Positions 1 through 7,717 of a DNA stretch of 64,000 nt are shown piece by piece. The DNA lies in assembly GCF_034262375.1 (NCBI RefSeq), contig NZ_CP139558.1:5332001-5396000 (forward strand). The letters are read 5' to 3'. Position 1 is the stretch's first letter; each line of letters opens with the position of its first letter. The stretch is from Mucilaginibacter sabulilitoris (GTDB lineage Bacteria > Bacteroidota > Bacteroidia > Sphingobacteriales > Sphingobacteriaceae). Made by a program: the position numbers and the translations under genes. The notes beneath the pieces are model-generated. The model did no database searches, had not been told where the DNA came from, and saw only the letters and a list, made by a program, of their open reading frames with translations.

Positions 1-296
1 ACCTTTTTTTGCAGGTCAATGACTTCTGTTTCACGATCCATTAAACGTTTATTAACAGTTTCAAGCTCGTTTACAAATTTTTGATCCTGCTCGGCATCAT
101 TAAATGTAAGTAGCTGAACTACTGACATTTCGAACAAGGTAGCTATTTGCTCGAGCCTTGATAAATTAATATCGGTAATCCCGGTTTCGATCTTTGAAAA
201 AGCGGGAATAGAAATATCTAATCGCTTTGCAACATCCTCCTGGCTCCACCCTTTTTGATGACGTAATAGTCTGATTTTTTTTCCAAGTGTTTTCAT
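1..296 (-). CDS. XRE-family transcriptional regulator (partial, C-terminus outside window)
   Basis: Translating the reverse strand from the ATG at 296 gives MKTLGKKIRLLRHQKGW and then a classic Cro/C1-type helix-turn-helix, roughly residues 5-60, with the recognition stretch SQEDVAKRLDISIPAFSKIE. After the helix-turn-helix comes a charged, probably coiled-coil segment (about residues 70-98) rich in Glu, Asp and Lys, which runs off the window edge. Family members are small DNA-binding repressors or activators, often autoregulated. A TTTCGCGAAA palindrome lies 23 bases upstream of the start and could be its operator. The target genes cannot be told from this fragment. Confidence 0.8.
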   Translation of the reverse strand, partial: MKTLGKKIRLLRHQKGWSQEDVAKRLDISIPAFSKIETGITDINLSRLEQIATLFEMSVVQLLTFNDAEQDQKFVNELETVNKRLMDRETEVIDLQKK

Positions 297-318
297 GTGA
301 TTTAATAATAGTATTAGG

Positions 319-328
319 TTTCGCGAAA
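319..328. promoter_or_regulatory. TTTCGCGAAA palindrome upstream of the XRE gene
   Basis: A perfect 10-bp palindrome sits just upstream of the XRE regulator start. XRE repressors usually bind short palindromes in their own promoter, so autoregulation is possible. This rests on position and symmetry only. Confidence 0.3.
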
Positions 329-494
329 GTTAATTACTTTGCAATATTATTTATTATTGGGTTAATTATCAACTAATTTGTATATTTTTTTATTTAAGAG
401 TGAACATATCTAAAACATTTTGCGTTTAAGTATGTTTACGCCCAAAAAATACCTCCTTAAATATCGCTATTCCAACGCATTAACTCATAATTAA

Positions 495-513
495 TTTGAT
501 GATTATCATCAAA
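495..513. promoter_or_regulatory. 19-bp perfect palindrome in the divergent XRE/Rrf2 intergenic region
   Basis: The sequence TTTGATGATTATCATCAAA has two exact 9-bp arms around a central T. It lies about 30 bp upstream of the -33 element of the Rrf2 promoter, within the 301-bp gap between the XRE gene and the Rrf2 gene. The GATNATC-like core faintly recalls Fur-type boxes, but no regulator can be assigned. Confidence 0.4.
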
Positions 514-543
514 CCGTAATTTAAAATCATATTTAATAAAGTA

Positions 544-574
544 TTTGCAGATTAAAAATCCTGTTGTATCTTTG
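544..574 (+). promoter_or_regulatory. Bacteroidota-type promoter of the Rrf2 gene
   Basis: TTTG at 544-547 and TATCTTTG at 567-574 are separated by 19 bp. This fits the Bacteroidota housekeeping consensus (TTTG near -33, TAnnTTTG near -7). Transcription should start near 579, inside the CTGTAA-N9-TTACAG operator. Confidence 0.75.
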
Positions 575-576
575 TA

Positions 577-597
577 CTGTAACTTTTTATATTACAG
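577..597. promoter_or_regulatory. Putative Rrf2 operator O1, CTGTAA-N9-TTACAG
   Basis: A perfect inverted repeat with 6-bp arms and a 9-bp spacer abuts the ATG at 598 and covers the expected transcription start. A second site with the same arm and spacing lies at 1022-1042 in front of the next gene. This is what an autoregulated Rrf2 repressor controlling its neighbour would show. Confidence 0.6.
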
Positions 598-1005
598 ATG
601 AACGGGCAATTTCAAATAGCTATACACATACTCACACTCCTCGACCATGCGCCCGGTGAGCTTTTATCATCTGAATATATTGCCGGTAGTATTAATATAA
701 ACCCGGCATTGGTACGCAAAGAAATACGCAACCTGCGTAGTCATGGGCTCATTAATAGTAAAGAGGGTAAAACGGGCGGCTATTCGCTGGCTTTGCCATC
801 ACAAAAAATACACTTTAGTGATGTATACAAGGCGGTTAATCATCATCCGGCTTTGGGGCAGGCTAAAAATATGCCAAATCCGCAGTGTCCGGTTGGCCGT
901 CAAATTAATCAGCACCTTAATGCCATGGCCAACGAAGTTGATGCGGCTATTATTAATAAACTAAGCACCATTACCCTGGCGGATTTTAGTCAGAAATTCA
1001 AATAA
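598..1005 (+). CDS. Rrf2-family transcriptional regulator
   Basis: This 135-residue protein has the winged helix-turn-helix of the Rrf2 family. Residues about 20-50 contain the helix-turn-helix (SSEYIAGSININPALVRKEI), followed by the wing motif GKTGGYSLA. One cysteine occurs, in NPQCPVG (about residue 97), where redox-sensing members of the YwnA/HypR type carry their reactive Cys. The three-Cys iron-sulfur site of IscR or NsrR is absent, so thiol-based sensing of oxidants or electrophiles is inferred. The gene precedes an NAD(P)-binding oxidoreductase, an arrangement like ywnA-ywnB in Bacillus. Both genes have a CTGTAA-N9-TTACA(G/T) site upstream. Confidence 0.88.
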   Translation: MNGQFQIAIHILTLLDHAPGELLSSEYIAGSININPALVRKEIRNLRSHGLINSKEGKTGGYSLALPSQKIHFSDVYKAVNHHPALGQAKNMPNPQCPVGRQINQHLNAMANEVDAAIINKLSTITLADFSQKFK

Positions 1006-1021
1006 AAAAATTTATTAAAAA

Positions 1022-1042
1022 CTGTAACAAATTTAATTACAT
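1022..1042. promoter_or_regulatory. Putative Rrf2 operator O2, CTGTAA-N9-TTACAT
   Basis: This second copy of the inverted repeat seen at 577-597 has the same left arm and 9-bp spacer, with one change in the right arm. It lies 14 bp before the oxidoreductase start. It supports a local regulon of the Rrf2 protein. Confidence 0.5.
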
Positions 1043-1056
1043 TAAAAACAAACAAT

Positions 1057-1710
1057 ATGAAATTAGCATTGATAGGCGCCACAGGAAATGTAGGCCAAAC
1101 CATTTTAAACGAAGCATTACAACGCGGGTATGACGTAACCGCAATAGCCCGCAACCCCGAAAAGCTCAATATCATAAATGATAAGCTTACGCTTAAAGCT
1201 GTTGATATATTTGACATTGACAGTTTAGCCGCTGTACTTGCCGGACATGACGCCGTGGTAAGCTCTTATAATTCTGGCTGGACAAACCCTAATATTTATG
1301 ACGACTTTATAGCCGGTTCGGAGGCTATACAGAAAGCGGTTAAGCAATCAGGAGTTAAGCGTTTACTGGTAATTGGCGGCGCAGGCAGCCTGGAAATTGC
1401 TCCTGGCGTTCAATTGGTTGATTCGCCTGATTTTCCGGCAGCATACAAACCTGGTGCATCCGCAGCCCGCGACTATTTGAATATTTTGAAGCAAGAACAG
1501 GATCTGGACTGGACATTTTTAAGTCCGGCTATTAACATGCACCCGGACGCGCACGGCGAGCCTACCCGCAAGTTCCGTTTAGGCACTGATCAACCCGTAT
1601 TTAATGAAAAGGGTGAAAATTTTATACTTATTGAAGACCTTGCCGTTGCAATTATCAACGAACTGGAAAACAACCAGTTTATAAAGCGAAGGTTTACGGT
1701 AGGGTATTAA
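1057..1710 (+). CDS. NAD(P)-dependent oxidoreductase, atypical SDR (NmrA/YwnB-like)
   Basis: The 217-residue protein starts with a Rossmann dinucleotide-binding motif, GATGNVGQTI at residues 7-16, and has the NAD(P)H-binding domain of the YwnB/NmrA-like group. The standard SDR Tyr-x-x-x-Lys pair is not obvious. YwnB-type proteins are thought to reduce quinones or carbonyls, or to act as redox-sensing folds; the substrate here is unknown. It lies 51 bp after the Rrf2 regulator with its own copy of the operator, so it is probably induced by whatever the regulator senses. It converges on prmA across a repeat-filled gap. Confidence 0.85.
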   Translation: MKLALIGATGNVGQTILNEALQRGYDVTAIARNPEKLNIINDKLTLKAVDIFDIDSLAAVLAGHDAVVSSYNSGWTNPNIYDDFIAGSEAIQKAVKQSGVKRLLVIGGAGSLEIAPGVQLVDSPDFPAAYKPGASAARDYLNILKQEQDLDWTFLSPAINMHPDAHGEPTRKFRLGTDQPVFNEKGENFILIEDLAVAIINELENNQFIKRRFTVGY

Positions 1711-1721
1711 TAGCCTACCTA

Positions 1722-1849
1722 TTGTCATGCTGAGCGGAGCGAAGCAATTGGCTTCACCCAACCCTCTCCAAAAGGAGAGGGCTTTAAAATGCTTTTTAAA
1801 GTCTCCCCCCTTTGGGGGAGATTTAGAGGGGGCATCCTCGCAATGACAT
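1722..1849. repeat. Composite intergenic repeat, copy A
   Basis: This 128-bp block lies between convergent genes. Its outer segments (GTCATgc..GCGAAGCAA and CCTCGCAATGAC) form an imperfect terminal inverted repeat. Inside are two hairpins, CCCTCTCC-aaaa-GGAGAGGG and TCTCCCCC-ctttgg-GGGGAGA. A second copy at 9849-9978 has the same outer segments but the inner part in the opposite orientation. It may also act as a bidirectional terminator. Confidence 0.6.
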
Positions 1850-1868
1850 ATTTAAGAATATAAGTTTC

Positions 1869-2705
1869 TTATTTAATAAACTTGGCTGCTACCCAATTGT
1901 CTGTTTTTTTATGAATAATATATTTCAGTCCATGTTTACGGGCTTCATCAGTAATGATTTCCAGGTCGGGTGATTCGTAAAAACCACTGAAATAGATTTC
2001 ACCATCGGGTTTCAGCACTTCGGCATACCGTTCCATTTGGTCGAGCAGGATATTGCGGTTAATATTTGCCAAAATAATATCATATTGCTCGTCAGGGATA
2101 GCCTCTTTTGAACCACATAGTGGTATTATATTATCGATACGGTTTAACGCCGAATTTTCAATGGTGCTATCAAAGCACACCGAGTCATAATCAATGGCAG
2201 TTATTTCAGCTGCGTTGAGTTTAGCAGCCATTATGGCTAAAATACCCGTGCCACAGCCCATATCAAGTACGTTTTTACCTTCAAAATTATTCTCAAGCAT
2301 CAGTTCGAGCATCATGGATGTAGTTTGGTGGTGCCCGGTACCAAAGGCCATTTTGGGGTCTATTACAATTTCGTACGGAAACTCAGGTTTGGCCGCATGA
2401 AAGGTCGCCCTCACGTATATTTTATCAGCTATTTCTATGGGTTCAAAATTACTTTCCCATACCTCGTTCCAGTTTTTTTGCGGAATGAGTGTTATTTCAT
2501 AGCTAAAAGTAAACATATCCCGATATGGTAGTAATTGCTCACTGAGCTTTTCTTCGTCAAAATCAGTAGTAGGTATGTATGCTTTAAAACCAAATTCCAG
2601 TTCTTCAAAAGTATCAAACCCAATTTCACCCAAAGCGTTGATCAGCAGGTCTTGCTGATAATCTTCGGTGGTAATGATAGTAAAAAGCAGTTCGTAGTAG
2701 TTCAT
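1869..2705 (-). CDS. prmA: Ribosomal protein L11 methyltransferase PrmA
   Basis: This 278-residue class I methyltransferase has the AdoMet motif LDMGCGTG at about residues 147-154. The PrmA-type region GTGHHQTT precedes it, and the catalytic-loop motif ILANINRNIL lies near residue 210. PrmA trimethylates ribosomal protein L11 in the cytoplasm. The N-terminal domain (1-90) fits the L11-recognition module, and the length is normal for Bacteroidota. It is the last gene of a probable tpiA, membrane protein, prmA run on the minus strand. Confidence 0.95.
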   Translation of the reverse strand: MNYYELLFTIITTEDYQQDLLINALGEIGFDTFEELEFGFKAYIPTTDFDEEKLSEQLLPYRDMFTFSYEITLIPQKNWNEVWESNFEPIEIADKIYVRATFHAAKPEFPYEIVIDPKMAFGTGHHQTTSMMLELMLENNFEGKNVLDMGCGTGILAIMAAKLNAAEITAIDYDSVCFDSTIENSALNRIDNIIPLCGSKEAIPDEQYDIILANINRNILLDQMERYAEVLKPDGEIYFSGFYESPDLEIITDEARKHGLKYIIHKKTDNWVAAKFIK

Positions 2706-2726
2706 TATTAAATAAATAACAAATAA

Positions 2727-2816
2727 GTCATCCTGAACTTGTTCAGGATCTCTCAGGACAATTAATCTGTGCGGCTTAATGCGCGAATGGAATGCCGAAA
2801 TAAGTTCGGCATGACG
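2727..2816. repeat. Inverted pair of GTCATCCTGAAC-type dispersed repeats
   Basis: Each end carries a small hairpin: CCTGAACTTGTTCAGG near 2731-2748 and GCCGAAATAAGTTCGGC near 2794-2810. The two ends resemble each other in inverted orientation (GTCATCCTGAACTTGTTC against GTCATGCCGAACTTATTTC). Such elements are scattered through Sphingobacteriaceae intergenic DNA. This one separates prmA from the gene upstream of it. Confidence 0.55.
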
Positions 2817-2820
2817 TTAA

Positions 2821-3297
2821 TTATACAGAGCTTTCCATTTCTTTATCTTGTTGTATGGCTTTTATAATCCTGGGTTTACCCAATAGGTATAATATTACAA
2901 AGGTAATAACCCAATAAATAAGCTGTATTTCAGAAAGGTACCACCAAAAGCTCAGCAAAGGTTTCCGTCCTTGTGTAGGGTCCCATATAATGTAGCTAAT
3001 AGAGCCTGCAAACGCTATACAAATAAAAGCAATGCAAATCCCGATAATTACGCGGGCTTTTAAACTATGTGCACCTTTACTATCCCATAACGGTACAATA
3101 ATGAGGTACTGGGTTAAAATGCCCACCACCAGCAGCAAGGGCCAAAAAAGATGAAAGTAAGCCATTAAACTGTATAAGTTGCCGTTACCAATCTCGATCA
3201 GCTTCATGGGATGGTCGGGCATGTTGTATTTAACGACCATCCAAAAAATGCCGAAATCAATTAAAACCGGTAACAAAACCTTTAATAGCTTCTTCAT
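2821..3297 (-). CDS. Hypothetical four-helix membrane protein
   Basis: The 158-residue protein has four hydrophobic segments, at about residues 6-24, 46-68, 82-106 and 119-141, with short polar links and a charged C-terminal tail (KAIQQDKEMESSV). No family is recognised with confidence. It lies downstream of tpiA and upstream of prmA on the same strand, separated from tpiA by a large hairpin-forming repeat. It is probably an integral inner-membrane protein of unknown role. Confidence 0.7.
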   Translation of the reverse strand: MKKLLKVLLPVLIDFGIFWMVVKYNMPDHPMKLIEIGNGNLYSLMAYFHLFWPLLLVVGILTQYLIIVPLWDSKGAHSLKARVIIGICIAFICIAFAGSISYIIWDPTQGRKPLLSFWWYLSEIQLIYWVITFVILYLLGKPRIIKAIQQDKEMESSV

Positions 3298-3303
3298 GAT
3301 TTA

Positions 3304-3415
3304 GATATGAGTATGGAGATATGAGATTATTTGTTTTTAGTCTCTAACATCACAGATTTGTTTCTGTTTGAGATGTACGCGGTTTGATGTTATCTCAATA
3401 CTCTATACTCATATC
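3304..3415. repeat. Long nested imperfect palindrome between tpiA and the membrane-protein gene
   Basis: The 24-nt outer arms (3304-3327 and 3392-3415, starting GATATGAGTATGG) match at 20 of 24 positions. An inner pair, TAACATCA/TGATGTTA, extends the fold. Transcribed from tpiA, it would make a long hairpin before the next gene. It resembles other family-specific intergenic palindromes in this window (8141-8216). Confidence 0.6.
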
Positions 3416-3425
3416 CCAAATCAAA

Positions 3426-4190
3426 TTAATTGAATGTTTTTATAATATCAACAAAATCGCGCGATTTAAGCGAGGCACCACCAATAAGGCCACCATCAAT
3501 ATCTGGCTGGGCAAATAGTTCGGCAGCATTTTTAGGGTTACAGCTACCGCCATACAATATGGTAGTATTGTCGGCAACTTCCTGGTTATATTTAGCGGCA
3601 ATCTCTTTACGGATAAATTCATGAATTTCCTGAGCCTGTGCTGATGATGCAGTTACCCCTGTGCCAATAGCCCAAACCGGCTCATAAGCAAGCACCAGTT
3701 TAGAAAATTGTGCCGCATCTAAATGGAACACACCTTCAACAAGCTGGGTTTTAATCACGTTAAAATGCTCATTGGCTTCACGTTCCTGCAGGGTTTCACC
3801 AATACAAAATATCGGGTGTAAATCATTCGCTAAAACGGTATCAGTTTTTTTTGCCAGCAATTCATTGCTTTCGCCAAAATACTGACGGCGTTCAGAGTGA
3901 CCGATAATTACATAAGTGGCACCAACCGATTTGATCATTCTTGCAGATATTTCGCCGGTATAAGCGCCAGATTCAGCCTGATGTGCATTTTGTGCCCCTA
4001 CTGAAACTTTTTGATAGCCCTTTGCCAATTGAACAAGGCTGTGTATATGTATAAAAGGACTACAAACAACTACTTCCTGTGTTCCGGTTGCTTCATCTTT
4101 TACCATATTGATGATCTCTGAAAATACACCCAAACCTTCATTATAATCAAGGTTCATTTTCCAGTTTCCGGCAACAATTTTTTTCCTCAT
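3426..4190 (-). CDS. tpiA: Triosephosphate isomerase
   Basis: The 254-residue TIM barrel interconverts dihydroxyacetone phosphate and glyceraldehyde 3-phosphate in glycolysis and gluconeogenesis. Visible signatures are AGNWKMN with catalytic Lys at residue 11, IGHSERRQYF with the electrophile His near residue 97, AYEPVWAIGTG with the catalytic Glu and hinged loop, and the phosphate-binding YGGS near the C-terminus. The length is normal. It heads a minus-strand run with the membrane protein and prmA. It would also handle glyceraldehyde 3-phosphate made by the KDPG aldolase encoded at 40.7 kb. Confidence 0.97.
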   Translation of the reverse strand: MRKKIVAGNWKMNLDYNEGLGVFSEIINMVKDEATGTQEVVVCSPFIHIHSLVQLAKGYQKVSVGAQNAHQAESGAYTGEISARMIKSVGATYVIIGHSERRQYFGESNELLAKKTDTVLANDLHPIFCIGETLQEREANEHFNVIKTQLVEGVFHLDAAQFSKLVLAYEPVWAIGTGVTASSAQAQEIHEFIRKEIAAKYNQEVADNTTILYGGSCNPKNAAELFAQPDIDGGLIGGASLKSRDFVDIIKTFN

Positions 4191-4260
4191 GATTTTTATT
4201 TTAGTGTGATTAATGTTAGATGATTGAATAGAATATAATTTTCTATTCCTTGTGTAATTA

Positions 4261-5445
4261 TTAAAACCGCCTGTACTCCTCGGTTAACTCAAATATTTTT
4301 TTTAGTATATTTTGTTCGGTTTCGTCAAACACCCTGTGTTCGCGACGGTCAAAAACTTTCCGGGCGGTTTCAAACATTTTATTAATGAGATATACTTCAA
4401 AACCTTGTGCTCCTCCCCATGCAAAATCAGGTACAAAATGGCGCGGAAAGCCAGATCCGAAAATATTGGCGCTTACCCCTACCACTGTACCGGTATTAAA
4501 CATGGTATTAATACCACATTTAGCATGATCGGCCATGATAAGACCGCAAAACTGCAAACCCGTATTACGAAAATGTTGCGTACTGTAATCCCAGAGTTTA
4601 ACATCCGCATAATTATTTTTAAGGTTGGAGTTATTGGAGTCGGCACCTATGTTGCACCATTCACCTAATACAGAGTTACCCAGGTAACCTTCGTGCCCTT
4701 TGGATGAATAGCCCCAGATCACGGCGTTATTCATTTCGCCGCCCACGCGCGAATATGGCCCAACTGTAGTGGCACCATATATTTTAGCCCCCATTTTAAC
4801 CTGAGAATGTTCGCAAATGGCAAATGGCCCGCGAATGTGCGTACCTTCCCAAATCTCAGTATTGGCCGCTAAATAAATAGGGCCGTTGGTGGTGTTAAAT
4901 GTTGAACAATCGGCTATAGCTCCTTCTTCGGCAAAAAAATCTTCGCCAATAATAGTATTGGTTGAACTTATAGTGCCGCTTTCACGGCCTTTGGTAAGCA
5001 GCTGAAAATCTTTCCGTAACTCTATATCATTCTTCCTGAAAACATCTTCAGGGTAACGGATAGAAACAAACGGATTGGAATATTCAACAACACTGCTAAA
5101 CTCAGCTTCTGTTGCAAAATTGCCTGCATTAGTTTGGTTTAGTCTTACTGCCAGCAGCTGATCATTGTACTTGAGGGCCTGACCGGTTTGCAGCTTATTA
5201 ACAGCATCCAATAAATCTTCATCCGGACAAACAGCTCCGTTGATAAACAAATTATCGGCTTCAATTTTAGCAGGAAACTTAACCCGTAAATAATCAAGCG
5301 TATGAAAAGAAAATTCCTGGTTTAAATATTTTGCCCACTTTTCGGCTATGGTAAGTATACCTATACGTAAATCGGCCACGGGGCGTGTATAAGTAAGGGG
5401 TAGCAGTGTTTGGTGTGCGTTATCGTCAAAAAGGATAATAGCCAT
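4261..5445 (-). CDS. GlmU-like sugar-nucleotidyltransferase / left-handed beta-helix protein
   Basis: The 394-residue protein has an N-terminal region typical of the Bacteroidota GlmU-like family (ILFDDNAHQTLLPLTYTRP) and a C-terminal stretch of hexapeptide-type repeats (about residues 170-340, such as GEDFFAEEGAIADCS and ANTEIWEGTHI) expected to form a left-handed beta-helix. These proteins are annotated as putative sugar-1-phosphate nucleotidyltransferases, but the usual GlmU pyrophosphorylase motif (LAAGxGTRM) is absent from the N-terminus, so the reaction is uncertain. The start is close-coupled to a TATTTTTG element only 4 nt upstream, suggesting a leaderless mRNA. Confidence 0.85.
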   Translation of the reverse strand: MAIILFDDNAHQTLLPLTYTRPVADLRIGILTIAEKWAKYLNQEFSFHTLDYLRVKFPAKIEADNLFINGAVCPDEDLLDAVNKLQTGQALKYNDQLLAVRLNQTNAGNFATEAEFSSVVEYSNPFVSIRYPEDVFRKNDIELRKDFQLLTKGRESGTISSTNTIIGEDFFAEEGAIADCSTFNTTNGPIYLAANTEIWEGTHIRGPFAICEHSQVKMGAKIYGATTVGPYSRVGGEMNNAVIWGYSSKGHEGYLGNSVLGEWCNIGADSNNSNLKNNYADVKLWDYSTQHFRNTGLQFCGLIMADHAKCGINTMFNTGTVVGVSANIFGSGFPRHFVPDFAWGGAQGFEVYLINKMFETARKVFDRREHRVFDETEQNILKKIFELTEEYRRF

Positions 5446-5449
5446 GGCG

Positions 5450-5457
5450 CAAAAATA
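5450..5457 (-). promoter_or_regulatory. -7 element TATTTTTG, 4 nt upstream of the GlmU-like gene
   Basis: This is an exact TAnnTTTG match on the minus strand, four nucleotides before the ATG at 5445. It overlaps the T-run of the rpmE2 terminator. The expected transcription start coincides with the start codon, so the transcript would be leaderless. Confidence 0.55.
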
Positions 5458-5487
5458 AAAAAAGTCCCCCGATACGTCGGGAGACTT
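5454..5487 (-). terminator. Rho-independent terminator after rpmE2
   Basis: Reading the minus strand, AAGTCTCCCGA and TCGGGGGACTT form an 11-bp stem with one mismatch and a 4-nt loop, followed by a run of T. It lies directly after the L31 gene. Confidence 0.8.
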
Positions 5488-5511
5488 GTAAATATTTTAA
5501 TTAAACAACAA

Positions 5512-5760
5512 TTATTTTTTGTTGTAACGTGTACGGAATTTATCGATACGTCCTGCAGTGTCAACCAGTTTCATTTTACCGGTATAGAAAGGGTGAGAAG
5601 TATGAGAAATTTCTAATTTCACTAATGGATACTCGTTACCGTCTTCCCATTTTACGGATTCACGGGTATCGATGCAAGATTTAGTTATGAAAGAGTAGTC
5701 GTTAGACATGTCTTTAAAAACAACTAATCTATAGTTTGATGGATGCAGATCTTTTTTCAT
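5512..5760 (-). CDS. rpmE2: 50S ribosomal protein L31 type B
   Basis: The 82-residue protein shows the L31 type B pattern: MKKDLHPSNYRLVVFKDMSN at the start, then ISHTSHPFYTGK and VDTAGRIDKFRTRYNKK at the end. The zinc-binding Cys pairs of type A L31 are missing, as expected for type B. It is a component of the large ribosomal subunit near the central protuberance. It is a single-gene transcript with a TACATTTG promoter element upstream and a hairpin terminator downstream. Confidence 0.96.
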   Translation of the reverse strand: MKKDLHPSNYRLVVFKDMSNDYSFITKSCIDTRESVKWEDGNEYPLVKLEISHTSHPFYTGKMKLVDTAGRIDKFRTRYNKK

Positions 5761-5802
5761 TATATATAAATAAACTTACCTTCTGTACTTTTAAAAGAGG
5801 CG

Positions 5803-5810
5803 CAAATGTA
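5803..5810 (-). promoter_or_regulatory. -7 element TACATTTG of rpmE2
   Basis: This is an exact TAnnTTTG match on the minus strand, 42 nt upstream of the rpmE2 start. No clear -33 TTTG is seen at 19-21 bp. Confidence 0.55.
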
Positions 5811-5874
5811 ATTAAAAAACTGAAAAGTAAAAAATCAAAAGTAAAAAGTTTTCCACTATTTAAATATCATAAAA

Positions 5875-6282
5875 TCAGCGGTTATCAACACTCTGGCACA
5901 GTTCAACCAACACCCCGTTAGCGCTTTTAGGGTGCACAAAACATACCAGTTTATTATCGGCACCCAGCTTTGGCTTATCGCTCAGCAGCACAAAGCCCTC
6001 TTGCTTTAAACGCTGCATTTCGGCTTCAATATCATCCACATCAAAAGCTATATGGTGTATGCCTTCACCTTTTTTTGCTATAAATTTGGCTATGGCACTA
6101 TCTTCATGAGTAGCCTGCAGCAATTCAATTTTGTTGGGCCCGGTTTGTAAAAAGGCTGTCTCCACCCCCTCCTGCTCCACACGTTCGGTCTTATAAACGG
6201 TGGTGTTTAATAACTTTTCATATATATCGCCTGCAATTTTAATATCACTTACCGCTATGCCAATATGCTCAACTTTATTCAT
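5875..6282 (-). CDS. mce: Methylmalonyl-CoA epimerase
   Basis: This vicinal-oxygen-chelate protein of about 135 residues interconverts (R)- and (S)-methylmalonyl-CoA in propionate/succinate metabolism. It begins MNKVEHIGIAVSDI, with the first metal-ligand His in EHIGIAV. It contains GEGIHHIAFDVDDIE with the second His, and ends LVELCQ with the metal-binding Glu. I chose the ATG at 6282; the reading frame stays open to a TTG at 6288, but the ATG aligns with the family start. A near-consensus -7 element ends 3 nt before it. Confidence 0.93.
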   Translation of the reverse strand: MNKVEHIGIAVSDIKIAGDIYEKLLNTTVYKTERVEQEGVETAFLQTGPNKIELLQATHEDSAIAKFIAKKGEGIHHIAFDVDDIEAEMQRLKQEGFVLLSDKPKLGADNKLVCFVHPKSANGVLVELCQSVDNR

Positions 6283-6285
6283 GTC

Positions 6286-6293
6286 CAAATATT
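6286..6293 (-). promoter_or_regulatory. -7-like element AATATTTG close to the mce start
   Basis: This is a 7/8-type match to TAnnTTTG (first base differs) on the minus strand, three nucleotides before the ATG at 6282. The geometry is the same as at the GlmU-like gene, pyrE and the gene at 11542. Confidence 0.35.
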
Positions 6294-6358
6294 GTAAATT
6301 AATGGTCAGGTTTGATAATTTAGCCCTTGTTTTAAGTGAATTTCAATAAAAACTTGCG

Positions 6359-6366
6359 TATCTTTG
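6359..6366 (+). promoter_or_regulatory. -7 element TATCTTTG of iscS
   Basis: This is an exact TAnnTTTG match 21 nt before the iscS ATG. A good -33 TTTG is not visible at the expected distance. Confidence 0.6.
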
Positions 6367-6387
6367 TTTTGTTAATACATTTAGAAT

Positions 6388-7599
6388 ATGAATATCCCAA
6401 TTTATTTAGATAATAATGCAACAACCCCGATGGATCCACGGGTTTTGGAAGCTATGTTACCTTATTTTAACGAAAAATTTGGTAATGCTGCCAGTCGTAA
6501 CCATCCTTTTGGATGGGTGGCCGAAGAGGGTGTTGATTATGCACGTGAGCAAGTGGCCAAATTAATTGGCGCTTCTGATAAGGAGATCATTTTTACTTCG
6601 GGCGCTACCGAGTCAGATAACCTTGCCATTAAAGGTGTATTTGAAATGTATAAAGATAAAGGCAATCACATTATCACTACCGTTACAGAGCATAAAGCCG
6701 TGCTTGACGCTTGTAAACACGTGGAGAAATTGGGAGGAAGGGTTACTTATCTGCCGGTTAAAGAAGATGGCCTGATAGACCTTGCAGAGTTAGAAAAAAA
6801 TATGACCTCGGAAACCATTCTGGTGTCTATCATGTATGGCAATAATGAAATTGGCGTAGTACAACCCATCAAAGAAATTGCGGCTATAGCGCACAAACAT
6901 GGTGCGTTGTTCATGACAGATGCAACACAGGCGGTTGGTAAAATTCCGGTTGATGTTAATGCTGATGGTATTGACCTGCTGGCATTATCGGCACATAAAA
7001 TATACGGACCTAAAGGCGTTGGCGCTTTATACGTACGCCGTAAAGGCCCACGTGTTAAAGTTACTGCCCAGATGGATGGCGGTGGTCACGAACGCGGTAT
7101 GCGTTCTGGCACTTTAAACGTACCGGGTATTGTTGGCTTGGGTAAAGCCTGCGAACTTTGCGGTTTAGAAATGGAAAGCGAAGCAAAACGTCTTTCAGCT
7201 TTACGTGATAAACTACAGGCATCTTTAACCCAACTGGAAGAAAGCTATGTAAACGGTAACGTTGAACACCGTTTGCCACATGTAGCCAACATATCTTTCA
7301 AATATGTTGAAGGTGAAGGCTTAATGATGGCCATGAAAGATTTGGCTGTATCATCAGGTTCAGCATGTACTTCTGCCTCATTGGAGCCGTCATACGTGCT
7401 GAAAAGCCTGGGCTTGTCAGACGATCTGGCACATTCATCTATCCGTTTTGGATTAGGCAGGTTTACTACCGAAGAAGAGGTTGATTACGCTATTGAAGTA
7501 ACCAAAAAAGCGGTTACCCACCTGCGCGAACTATCACCACTTTGGGAAATGTTTAAAGAGGGCATCGACCTTAACTCAATTGAGTGGGCAGAACATTAA
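6388..7599 (+). CDS. iscS: Cysteine desulfurase IscS
   Basis: This 403-residue PLP enzyme takes sulfur from L-cysteine, leaving alanine, and passes persulfide to the IscU scaffold. Motifs: YLDNNATTPMDP at the N-terminus, TEHKAVLD near residue 101, the PLP-binding Lys in SAHKIYGPKG (K204), and the active-site loop SSGSACTSASLEPS with the persulfide Cys at about residue 327. The loop length fits group I (IscS/NifS) desulfurases rather than SufS. It is the first gene of an iscS-iscU-iscA set for iron-sulfur cluster assembly. No iscR, hscBA or fdx follows, so this is a minimal operon. Confidence 0.96.
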   Translation: MNIPIYLDNNATTPMDPRVLEAMLPYFNEKFGNAASRNHPFGWVAEEGVDYAREQVAKLIGASDKEIIFTSGATESDNLAIKGVFEMYKDKGNHIITTVTEHKAVLDACKHVEKLGGRVTYLPVKEDGLIDLAELEKNMTSETILVSIMYGNNEIGVVQPIKEIAAIAHKHGALFMTDATQAVGKIPVDVNADGIDLLALSAHKIYGPKGVGALYVRRKGPRVKVTAQMDGGGHERGMRSGTLNVPGIVGLGKACELCGLEMESEAKRLSALRDKLQASLTQLEESYVNGNVEHRLPHVANISFKYVEGEGLMMAMKDLAVSSGSACTSASLEPSYVLKSLGLSDDLAHSSIRFGLGRFTTEEEVDYAIEVTKKAVTHLRELSPLWEMFKEGIDLNSIEWAEH

Positions 7600-7717
7600 T
7601 CGTTAATAATAATATGCAGATGTGCAGATTTCAAATGTGCAATGTATCAAAAGATAAATATTACGAGTTTTGATTATCAATAATTCATTAACTCACTAAT
7701 TCAATAATTAAAAGAAA

